64,000 nucleotides of DNA from Prorocentrum cordatum. Taxonomy: Eukaryota; Sar; Dinophyceae; Prorocentrales; Prorocentraceae. The notes below the pieces were generated by a model. It did no database searches. It saw only the letters and a program-made list of their open reading frames with translations, and was not told where the DNA came from. Position 1 is the stretch's first letter. The number at the start of each line of letters is the position of its first letter. The stretch is taken from assembly GCA_963575745.1 (NCBI GenBank), contig CAUYUJ010007413.1:287001-351000 (forward strand). The letters are read 5' to 3'. The translations under genes were made by a program, and so were the position numbers. Of the stretch, positions 54,234-64,000 are shown piece after piece.

Positions 54234-57200
54234 TTGGAAGCCACACAGCTGGTCGTAATTGTCAGAGTTCTCACTCTACCTATTGACCGAGAGGAAGTCA
54301 AGACCCTTGTGACGAAGGCCACGATGGTGCTCGAGACGGACAGGGCCGACCAGCCAGAAGACATGTTGGCGATGCAGAACGACTGGGCGTCTGCGGCCGA
54401 GGCGTTCTGGAGCAACGACGAGGACCTTGGCGTCCGTGAACGATGCACCCAATGTGCGTGGCAACCCGCTCCCACGCCATGAAATTTGAAGAGCGATTCG
54501 CGGTGTCAGCCCCGCCCCAGACAATTTAATGCTCTGCGCGGGGCCCGTGGGGAGGGAAGTCTGTGGGCGGGGCCTTGTGGTTCCGACGTTTCGGACGCGT
54601 CGCGGGGGCTCTTTGGGCGGGGCCTGGGGACCACGTGCGCGGCGCCCCACGGAGGCGCACAATTCCACGGCGCAAGCGTGCCCTGCTTATAACAGGATCC
54701 CGAGCCAAATCGTGCAAGCACTGTTCGGGATTGCAAACCGTCGCGCCGATTGCACGCGGTCGCTCTCCCAGAACAACTCACCCACCCCTCGCCCTCGTGC
54801 CGCAGAGCGCGCAGCATGTTATTGCCTGAATTCTTCGTGTTTCCCAGGGTAGCAAGAAGTTTTTCCCGAAGCAGAATCGTGGCAAAGTTTGGCGCTGGCT
54901 GACTGCTACGTGGCACCACCTCTACACGCTGACAGGTAAAGGTTGGGACCGTTTCCAACAGACTGCTCCGCCCCACGACAGGCGGCCGCCTTTGGAGTGG
55001 CCGAGCATTGCGCTTTCGATTGATCAGGGCGGAGACGGCTGGTCTGCGAGCCATTTCCTAATGAGTTTGGGCGTGAATTTGGTGCTTCTCTTTGATCCAA
55101 GCCACAGGGTGTGGAATGACTGTGCGCTTGCACTCAGAGACGTTGGGTTATATTATTGGGTTCTCATCATGATCACGGTCCTGAACCTGGACCACGGCCC
55201 GTGGAGTTCGGCGAGATGGTGAGGGGAGCTCAAGGAAGGGGTTTCCGAGTACACCACGGTCGCCACCGAGGCTTGCCCAATGTTCGACGCGCTGTGGCCG
55301 AGCATCAAGGATGAGATCAACGACCACTCGGAGCATCCCGGCGACGTGCTGCTGAGCCAGAGTGACGCCTTCAAGGGCATCGGCAAGTGCGTCGACCACA
55401 AACAAGAGAAGGTCGCTTCGCCCAGGTGGTTTGGGTATTACTTCTCGGCCAACAGATTTCTCAAGATATGGTCCCAAAGACTCTGCGTGATGATGTACAT
55501 GATGGTTGCGCTCGGATGCACAATGTCCGCCTTGAGGCATAAGCTCGACGCCGTCCCATTGCAGCCAAGAGATGAAGGGGGCGACGTGGAGAAGACAACG
55601 ACAGGAGCTGATCGTGAGGAAGTTCGGAAGCTCAGAATGAGCTGCCCGAACACCGTCAGTTTTGCGGCGCAGATGTTGAGTAACAGGTGGCTCTACCACG
55701 CGAACGTCATCATCCTTGGCATATTGAAGCCCGTTGCGGAGAGGTACAGCGAGCAGAACGTTGAGAACCGATCTGGTGCGAAGAGCGTGGAGATAGCAAT
55801 GAAAAGGGCAATTGATTGTGGACTGGACGAGCCAGCAGAGATCGTCCGAGTGATGAACTCGCGCGTGCTCTTCGAGAAGTGCCAGTGCCACTTCAACGGG
55901 TGCTCCAACGCGATTGCACAATTGCCTGAGGATGATCCTAGGGTGCTTGCTGAAGATGGTTATGCTCGCATCATCGGTGATTTTGGAGTTTCCCTCATTA
56001 CTCGACGCTACCGTTCTCTGATGCAGTTCAAGACGTATCCGCTGAAATTCCCAGGCCTTCTGGACCCAGACCGAGGCGGCGACATACTGAACGAGATTCG
56101 ACAGGAGTACGCTGATTTTCAATTTGTGGAGGCGCAGGTCGGGATATGGTGGCGGAAAGTAGCGGAGAGGCATCCCTTCAAACGTCTCCACTCACAGCAG
56201 ATCATCGGGGCGCTTGAGGCGTCTGGTTGGCGCGTCACAGACGAAATCCAAGATCTCCTGCGCAGACAGTGGGACGGAGTTACCCACGCCAAGATCGTCG
56301 AGGATGCTGCGAGGGAGCTCAGACAGGAGGAGACAAATCAAAATTTCAAGAAGGTAATGTCTGGAGCGAGGGCTTGGGCGAAGCTCATCAACGGCACGAT
56401 TGAGACGACGAAGTTTAAGTACAAGAGCTTGAAACATAAAAACGTTGTCATCAAAAGAGGCTTGGCAACGAAACGATGCCCAGCAGCGTTCAAGGTTCGG
56501 CCGAGACTTTGCCCCGAGGCTTTCCACGACATCGTCAGCGAGCGCAGGGCTGCACCGTATTTTTCAACATCACCCTTGATGATGTCAGCAACAGTGGAAG
56601 ACATGGCGCTGATCCGCCACGTGCGCTCCATCGACGACCTTGGCGCCACGAACACGGCATGGCATTCTCTACTTGCAGGGTACAAGCAGAACCGGCTCCT
56701 GATTAGGGCGCCTACTTTTGCTGGTGGCAGGTGGTACCTACCACTGGGATCCACATCTGGCGCGCGTGTCCCATCCCTGCCAATCTTCGAGTGCTTGCAC
56801 ATGGGCAAGACGTACTTCAAGCTCGACGCGAACATGAACAACATGGTGTTTTTTCCTGTTACCGATTGGGACGCTGTGGAAGCGTGGTCGTGCAGATGGC
56901 GGAGCCCATTGGGCGTTCGGTGCTCGTCTGGCCGTTGGCTGGAAGGCTTCTCGAACCTCATTTTGGAGCCAACGTCGGCGGCGCCGTCCAAGCTGGTCGT
57001 TGCGGGAGCGCTCGCAGCCTTTTGGGGCATGCCCAAGGTGATGCTGACGAGGATTGCGAGGGCGATTGGGCTTGTCGTGCCAGCGACCATGAGTGTCGTT
57101 GATTTGCTGATGGCCATCGCTGCGAAAGTCATCCCCGACATCACTGACGAGATCAAGCTCGCCATCTTGAGGTGCAGGATCGACCTGGACGACGAGGCGC

Positions 57201-57685
57201 TGCAGCTTCTCCTGCAGGAGGGCGTCAAGGAAGAGCTGCCCGAGAAAGACTTGGCGGACTGCAACAAGGAGCTGAACGACCGCTCGGAACTCAAGGGCGC
57301 CATTCAGAAGGAGATGAAGAAGTTGAAACAAAAAACTGCTGATGAGAAAGCTGCGGAGGAACTCGCCGCAGGAGGGAAAGGTAAGGCCAAGGGGAAAGGC
57401 AAGCCACCTCCTGCGCCGCCAGCGAAGAAGTACCCGCCGAAGGTAGCGCTCCCCGATGACCTTAGCAAGGAGGTGATCGCCGAGTACCTGCCCCTAGGCA
57501 ACAAGATCGGCCTGGACGAGTTGGACCAGTGCTGGCGGCTGACAAGCTACGGCAAGCAATTCACGAGGTCTTTCAACCTTTATACGCCGAAAGGTGCAGC
57601 AGGGATCTTGATCAAGCTTGCTTGGAAAAGGGCAATTGACTTGCACTACGAGGATGCTTGCCCGTTCGAGGACTTCCACCTGTGA
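54234..57685 (+). pseudogene. large dinoflagellate-type gene with one in-frame TGA
   Basis: Exon 1 (from 54234 or later to 54431) reads REEVKTLVTKATMVLETDRA and NDWASAAEAFWSNDEDLG. A GT donor at 54432 and CAG acceptor at 54845-54847 join in phase 0 to exon 2: GSKKFFPKQNRGKVWRWLTA, PPLEWPSIALSIDQGGDGWS, VNLVLLFDPSHRVWNDCALA, LNLDHGPWSSARW, then TGA at 55220-55222. The frame continues directly (GELKEGVSEYTTVATEACPM) and stays open for 820 more codons to TGA at 57683. A Lys/Gly/Pro linker (GKGKAKGKGKPPPAPPAKKY) lies near 57380-57430. From memory, ORFs with 'SxDQGxDGW...FDPSHRxWND...HGPW' recur in dinoflagellates; the Asp-rich blocks could be an RNase H-fold nuclease, but that is inference. TGG-TGA suggests a Trp codon lost to a stop. 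Downstream ATGs (55280) could start a shorter product. Confidence 0.65.
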
Positions 57686-58299
57686 GTGAGCATCGCGCTG
57701 GCCGAGCCTGCGGCCGAGGTGGATATAAACACTATTACGTGTGATGGTGTTGAGAGAATATTGTGCCCACGACGTCATTCACCATGTCCTTCGAGCGTTT
57801 CTGAAATCCAGCGTTCTTTGATGTGTTATCGTGTGCGTGTTTGCTCCAGTGCAATATTCCGTCACGCATTGTTGGCCACAACTGGCAGTTCGCATGCACT
57901 GATGCTTGCGGCAAGCCGCCCGTGTTACCGACACAGGTCCAGTCCTGCTTGCCTTCGGGCGTTCCTGGCGCCGCCCTGGGGATCTCGGGATTTGTTAGGG
58001 TGCTGATGCGGGCCCAGAGGCCCAGGTGGAAGGGGCGATATACGCTAAACCCCATTTGGCATTTCAACGTGTGTGGCCCAGGCCCTGGTATATGGCTCAT
58101 ACGTGGCCCTCTGGGAGCCTCTTGGAGCCAGGTCGAGCATCTCGGGCGCCTCTCAGGGGGGATCCTTGGATGGTCATGGCGCCCATGATAGATGTTCGTG
58201 CGACTTGTGGCCGTCTTGTGCACGCTTCATTGTCTCGTGGCGCATGTTGTGTCGTAGCGTCCCACGTTTCCCACGCTAGTACATCACAACCTGACGTAC
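57686..58299. other. 3' flank and spacer
   Basis: Nothing recognised. Confidence 0.45.
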
Positions 58300-58640
58300 C
58301 ATAGCGCAACGTAACGTCACATCGCACGGCATGGCATAGCATAGCAGTGGGTGACATCGCATAACACAACATATCATAACGTGCTGTACCCTAGCATGGC
58401 ACTCATGACAATACATGACGTTAAATTAAACATGTATTTTGAGACACTATTGGTTCGTTTGGCTTCGGTGTATCAAAACAAACTTTCTGGCGCGCGACCC
58501 ATCCATAGAGGCATAGCGCAACGTACAGGCCCATAGCCAAGCGTGAAATAACGCGATGCAGTCTAGCAAGGCATAGCAGCGCATAGCACGGCATAGCATG
58601 CTATACCATAAAATGCACATATCACACCATAACATATCAT
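58300..58640. repeat. degenerate CATAGCA / CATAACA repeat
   Basis: GGCATGGCATAGCATAGCAG, ATCATAACGTGC and AGGCATAGCAGCGCATAGCA clusters, interrupted by unique sequence at 58400-58500. Confidence 0.75.
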
Positions 58641-59361
58641 ACCATGGCGCACCCTGGCACCATATACGCCAGCGAGGAAAACGACGACGAGAGCCAACGT
58701 CCAAGGCCATCTGCGGGAACATGACCCTCGAGAGCCCCCTTTGTTGAGCGTGGACAGATCGCCAGGGCCACATCTGACACAAGGACATTCATAACTTCGC
58801 TACCCTGCATGGCCCTTACGATACATGCACGGGTAGCATAATGCATCATATTGTCGCATCAACGTGGCGCTTACAATGTATATTGGGCCACCACGCGCAC
58901 GATAAAAATAAGACGCTCCTATGGGCTGCTTGCGGGCATTGGTTGCCGCGATGCGTTTGCTTGACACTTGCGCGTTTCATGCTCCATCGGAACGAACAGC
59001 TGGCACGGGGACCGCGTTGAATATGTAGAATATGGCGCATGTTTAGTTATAAGGGTCGCGCGGACCATCCTTTGCGAAACTGTGACATCCATGCTGGCCA
59101 CAGGTCCATGGCATGGTGCATTCTGATCTGTGCCCCTTTTTAAAACGGCAGTGGGGATGGTCATGCCACACGCGTTGTATCAATATCATTTCGCCTGTGA
59201 CCCGTATGATGGCCTCATGGGCCATGACCAAACTTATCTTCATCCCCTTAACCATTGTATCGGCCACAACAACATATGTAGTATGAGCGGCGGCCAGTCG
59301 TGCTACTACGACTAATAGCACGAATAGAAATCCAAGCAGCATTTGCATTTTCGCGTCTGCA
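58641..59361. other. unassigned
   Basis: No gene supported. Confidence 0.45.
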
Positions 59362-60097
59362 TAGAGAGAGGAAGAAAACAGGACACTGGAACTTAGTTGT
59401 TTTTGATATCATTTTTTTGAGATCCTGAGCGCGCACACGCCTTCCGTCTGTAGCGCACGCTCGCAGTGCGCCACGCATAGCGGCTTAGTAGCGGAACCGC
59501 CCGCGAAAAATGGAAAGCCGCCAGCCATCAAGCGAGGCGCCATGGGCCCCCCTCTTCCCCATCGGTGGCCGATAATCCCGAAACGCCAGTCACGCACGCG
59601 ACGCACGCGGAGCGCCGACGGGCGCCCGCCAGGCGAGAACCCGAAACCACCTGACCAGCACATTGCAGCACGTGAGACGCCCTCTCTGCGAGCGCTGCTC
59701 AAGTACCACAGATCGCCTTTTTTGTCGGGGGGCGTTGCGAAAACAGCAAGCGCCGCAAATCGGCGATTGCGTTTCTGCCGTTGTCATGTTCGGCCCCCAT
59801 CGTCGCCCGATAGCCACGTCGACGCACGGGTTGTTCGAGGCAGATTCCGCGTTGCGGCTACTTGGGGGGCGCCCGCACGAACACCCAACAAAACCACATG
59901 GCGCCCAACATGTGACAACTACCAAACGCAAGGTGTCGATAATGCGGTTCAGCACAGGTGCCGCCGCGCGCCACGCAGCATATGCGTGGCGCACTGCGAG
60001 CGTGCGCTACAGACGGAAGGCGTGTGCGCGCTCAGGATCTCAAAAAATGATACCAAGAACAGCTAAGTTTCAGTTTCCTGTTTTCTTCCTCTCTCTA
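59362..60097. mobile_element. 736-bp element with 118-bp terminal inverted repeats
   Basis: Left arm 59362-59479 starts TAGAGAGAGGAAGAAAACAG. The reverse complement of the right arm (59980-60097) starts identically. Both run through TTTTTTGAGATCCTGAGCGC, GCACACGCCTTCCGTCTGTA and GCGCACGCTCGCAGTGCGCC at roughly 90% identity. The 500-bp interior has no convincing ORF, so it is non-autonomous or a foldback. No clear target duplication. A partial end lies at 41311. Confidence 0.9.
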
Positions 60098-61200
60098 AAA
60101 AGAGCGCGCATCTATGGCCCACCGCGCTAGGCCACTCGCGCGGCATGACCTGCGCCACGGCTGCGCCGGCACGCTCGCGTCCACTGCGACAGCGCGCCTG
60201 GGGTAGATAGACTGCCGGCAGAACGGCGGCGGCCCGCAATGCCTTCCGACATCTCGCTCGCTACGCTGCGAGCGTAGCTTGGGCAGGGGCCCGTCAGTCT
60301 TGCCGACGCGCCCCCGTTGTTTCCACGCATGACGGCAAGGAGGGGGTCGACGCCTGCGTCGCCATTTGCATTGCCAGCGCGTCGCAGCCAGCGAGGCCGC
60401 CCTGCGGGGCCGCCTTGGCGCGCGCGTCTGGCAAGACACGCCGGCGCGCAGCAGCCGCGATTCGCCGAGAATGCGCGCGCAGCAGTGCCTTCAATGGCAC
60501 GTTGCATTGCGCGCTGCGCGACTCGCGTCGGTTGACGCCCATAGCGGCGCCGCAGCTCGGCTGGCGCGCCGAAGGTGTAGCGCGCGCGCCGCCGTCTTGT
60601 GGCCCAATCAACCTCGCAGTTGCACGGGGGTCGAGGTGCGTCTGCTCTGCATGCGCGCACTCGTGCATTAACGCGACGGCTCGTTCTCGCTGGGGGAACC
60701 ACAACAACATCCCGCGCCTTCTTTCCCACTGGGCGGGAGACGAGAAGACAGCAGCCCAGCGAGTTCAATTCCACGGCATCCGCGCGCATCGCCAATGTCA
60801 AGATGAACGCGCCACCGCTTCTGATCCGCCCCAGGAAGGAAGGGGCGCAACAAGCGCAAGCACCTCAGTACCCAACGACTCAGTGCGCAACGGCACTACT
60901 CTGTGCGCAACCACCACTCCGCCTTGGCCTTTCGCTGCCAGCCAGCACGGCCCTGAGTGTCTGGGCGACCGGGCGCGCATCCACGCGCGCGCGGGCACGC
61001 GCGCGAAGCGCGCCACATCCGAGAGTGGGGCGCCAACGTGTCAGGCGACCTCCAGCGTGCAACAACGCAGTCGTGGCCAAGGAGGCCCCTGCGGTCGTCG
61101 AGGTCCTGCCTGACCTCCAGGCGGACTCCCGCGCTCATCCCGTCGCCACCTCGCTGGGGAAATTTCGGAGCGCCGGAGTCTTCCCGAACGGCGGCCTGGG
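60098..61200. other. very GC-rich, nothing recognised
   Basis: Open frames on all strands reflect base composition. Confidence 0.5.
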
Positions 61201-62737
61201 CCCGAGTTTCGCGGCTTCCTGCGCGAACGGCCCCGCGCCATGTCGCATCGCTTCGCCGTGGATACCGACGCGTCGACAACGCGACCATCGCCTTCGCCAT
61301 GGCCCTGGAGTTGCGCGCTGCCCCGCGCGCTGCCGCGCTGGGCAGGGCGCGCGGCAGCGCGGCCATCCGCCGCGCAGGGCAGTCCGACAGCGCGGCGCCC
61401 ACCAAGGATGTCGAGTCTAGCATCTCCGGCGCCCTCGTGGGCGTTTGTTTTCGGCAACGGCGCCGTCGCTGCCTGCCGCGCCATGCGCGGCCTCTCTGCC
61501 AAGCAGCGCACGGCTCGCTCATCAACGGCCCCGAGCACCACGGCATGCAGCAAAACGCATCGGAAGTGCACGAGGCTGACATCCTGCAGGATCAGACTCC
61601 CGCGTTCGTGGTGGAGCTCCTCGTGGGGCGCCGCGCCGGGCGCGAGCTGCCGCTGGGCGACGCCGTGGCGATGGCCTCGATTCTTGATATGCCGATCGCG
61701 AGCGAGTCGCTGGACTTGCTCTGAACGAGCGCGCCGTGGCGGGCAAGGTCGACGCCCGTGCTCAGCACCGCGTCTTTCCCTCGCGCCTCCTCGCGCCGCT
61801 TCGTCTTCGACCCGGGCGCCCGCGGCGGCGGCGCGGACGCGCGGCGTCGCCGGGTCATCGCGAACGCCGCGACCAGCGGAAGCGGCCAGTGGTCGCGCTC
61901 GCGGCATCCGGGGCCGACGCGTTGCGGGAACGCGTTTTCGGGGGCCACATTTGGACGACCCCCTTCGCGGCAAGGGTGTGCGACTTCGGAGAGGCGCCGG
62001 GGGTCGTCGAGGGCCTCGCGCAGGACAGCGGCGCATGGCAGTCCGTGGAGCGCCGTCAGGTGAAGATCTCGCGGGCCTGGGCCCCGACGCGTCGAGCCAC
62101 GCGCCGCCCGCGGATTATCCAGCCCCAGTCGCCGACGGCGCTTTCTACTTCACCAATCCCATCGACTGCCCGCGCGCGGCTGGCGCGCTCGACGAGTCCA
62201 CCGGCGGCGTCGGCATGGCGAATTGCATGGCCGGGCTCATCGACCGCGTCGCCAGGTTGACTCAATGCGCAACGCGATGCCACAGCGACTGCGGGGGCAC
62301 TACGAACGAGCTGGCGGGCAAGTCCTGGCCGCCCGCGGCCCCCGAGCCTCGCGGAGGCGACCGTCGCCGTCGCCGACGCCCCGATGGTCCGCCCCATGGC
62401 AAACATCAGTAATCATAGCCATAAATTGAACAAAGTGTACGCCTCAATGCGCGACGTCTGGCAGACTTCCGAGTTGATTCTGCTGAAAATGAGCGCGATC
62501 TGCCCCGCGAAGCCTGTCGTGCTCAGCCCCGTCAAGGACCTCATGCCGATGGCAACCTGCCAGGTTGCCGGCCTCCTGGAGGCCCCGGGCGAGATGAAGG
62601 GTTTGTCGCGTCAGTGCAGCGCCAGTGCGCGGCAGCGGCAGACCTTCTCCTCGTGGTCGATCCCGCGTCTGCCCTTGGAGTCGGCACTTACTCGGCGACG
62701 GCGGCCAGGCGCTGCGCGCGCCAGAGGGGGGCGGTGA
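61201..62737 (+). pseudogene. possible decayed coding region
   Basis: Short blocks in shifting + frames look protein-like: HEADILQDQTPAFVVELLVG and GDAVAMASILDMPIASESLD (to TGA at 61722), VFGGHIWTTPFAARVCDFGE and APGVVEGLAQDSGAWQSVER (about 61930-62055), YPAPVADGAFYFTNPIDCPR (about 62115-62175), and NKVYASMRDVWQTSELILLK followed by MSAICPAKPVVLSPVKDLMP (about 62430-62550). They could be exons or remnants. The minus strand is also open, so support is weak and no family is recognised. Confidence 0.3.
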
Positions 62738-64000
62738 CTGCGGCGGGGCGCTGCGCCGCCCAACGCGCACGTGCGCACTGTCTATTGCGCGTCGCGACAG
62801 CGCCCTCGCACGGACCATTGCGCGCGAGCGCGGCGTCGCGCGCGGCAGCGCCTGCCCCGGGGCATTGCTGGCGAGGTCACGTTCAGAGCCGCCAAACATT
62901 GGACACCAGCCACCAGGAGCACCGTCTTGATCTTGACAGTCATGAGCTGAACCACGCGGTCGCCATGGGCGCGGGCGCGCGCCCTCGCTTCGGCCAAGGA
63001 ATGCTGGCCGAACCAGCTACCCTCGCGCTGCTGCCATCAGCGGATCGACGGGGAGGGCTTGCGCCTCCATTGGGCGCAGCGCCATCCATGTCCTCCTGAG
63101 CGCGCTGCGCAGCATAAGCGCACGCGCGTCTTACCAGCCGCCGCCGCGTGCCGATGGGCTTGAGTTTGCCTGGGTCCGTTGCGCTGGCGGCAAGGCGCCG
63201 GGCGGCTGAGTTGCGACGAGCGTCGCGGGGATGGCCCGACCACGCGTTCATCGCAGATCTTTTTCGATGCCAGCGCAGTCAAGATGCCGTTCCATGCCAT
63301 CAGTGGCCGGCCAGCCTCTCCGCCCATTGCAGGGCCTCCCTTTTCTCGCAGGAGATCGGCGTCGCGCGGGCAAGAACGCGAGCGTCTCCCGCGCGAAGCC
63401 CAGGCTGGCACGACGCCCCGGCCATTCGACTCGCGCGACGCGCGCGCGTCGGGCTTTGGCCTCGCAGCACCGCGCGCGGCGCGATGCGCTAGCGCGCCAG
63501 CGCGCCGCCACAGAGGTCAGGGCTGCATCGCCAGCCATGCTTCCTTACAGACCAATCGCCATGCATCGCGGTGGCCTGGCGCGTGGCCCACGCTGCGCTG
63601 CCGACAACGGGGCTGCTGCGAATGACCGAGGTAGGCACTTGCCATTGCGCTGCTGTTGTTGGCCGCCTCCAGACAGCGCGCGCCGCATCGGCGCCGCTCG
63701 ACAGTTGCCAGACCAACGCGCGGACCAATCAACAGCATTGGTTGGTGAGCGTTACAAGCTAGAGGCGCAGCGCAGCAAGCAGCTGGGCGAGCTGAATTAG
63801 CGCTCGCGACACAAGGCGCGCGGGTGCTCATGAGCTGTGCAGCCGCGCGAGCGACGCACTGGCCAGCTACGCGCTATGGCACTTACTTACAAAAGAGTGC
63901 CGGCGGCGAGCGGCCTCACCATATTTGCGTTGGAAATAAAGCCAGGGATCAAACCTGGCTGGGAGGCACGATCGGCTCGAGCGCGCGCCGGGCACGATCT
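62738..64000. other. very GC-rich end of window, nothing recognised
   Basis: No gene, array or element could be supported. Confidence 0.5.

Noticed and set aside
55148-56191. 347-codon minus-strand ORF
   Set aside because: It overlaps the conserved + strand gene, and its translation tracks that gene's GC-rich third positions. The + frame has the better composition and extends far beyond it.
63940-64000. tRNA T-arm-like CCAGG-TTTGATC-CCTGG on the minus strand
   Set aside because: No anticodon arm, D arm or acceptor stem could be built around it.

Overview
The window looks like dinoflagellate nuclear DNA: GC-rich, gene-poor, crowded with simple and tandem repeats, with every convincing coding segment on the + strand. 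The most diagnostic sign is two relict copies of the dinoflagellate spliced leader (42306-42327 and 45671-45693), each about 40 bases upstream of a start codon. These are the mark of processed mRNAs re-inserted into a genome that trans-splices its messages. A GC-AG intron inside a kinase gene and ORFs of families I remember as recurrent in dinoflagellates agree with this. I cannot name the species. One 100-base assembly gap sits at 4567-4666.

Layout. 1-10.3 kb is the richest part: a large ORF of a recurrent dinoflagellate family (1392-3110), an acidic repeat protein cut by the gap (3675-4566), a 46-bp satellite (4667-5386), a gene end broken by two in-frame TAG codons (5521-6099), and a two-exon gene fusing a protein kinase to a 2-oxoglutarate/Fe(II) oxygenase-like domain (6673-10301). 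The intron of that gene holds a TCG microsatellite and eight 29-bp palindromes. 10.9-12.9 kb is a decayed LINE. 13-42 kb is almost free of recognisable genes and is built from satellites, microsatellites, G/C-run arrays and small inverted-repeat elements.

The best-supported mobile family is a MITE-like element of 139-184 bp present five times (14867, 22319, 22695, 27708, 36521), with similar termini and an 8-bp target duplication at each copy. Other foldback or MITE-like families occur at 30121/30447/33664, 31736, 21935, 25141 and 59362.

42-50 kb holds the two spliced-leader retrogenes, a two-exon partial gene (44374-45039), a possible exon (47150-47540) and a 243-codon ORF (48746-49477). 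51.5-54.2 kb is a 2.7-kb GTAAA/GGTAAA/GGTAAG array. It runs into a large dinoflagellate-type gene (54234-57685), intact except for one in-frame TGA. 58-64 kb is repeat-rich and very GC-rich, with a 736-bp inverted-repeat element and only weak hints of decayed coding.

No operon-like relationship joins the genes. What connects them is mechanism: retroposition of trans-spliced mRNA, small TIR elements, and satellite growth within introns and spacers. No convincing minus-strand gene, rRNA, tRNA or CRISPR array was found.
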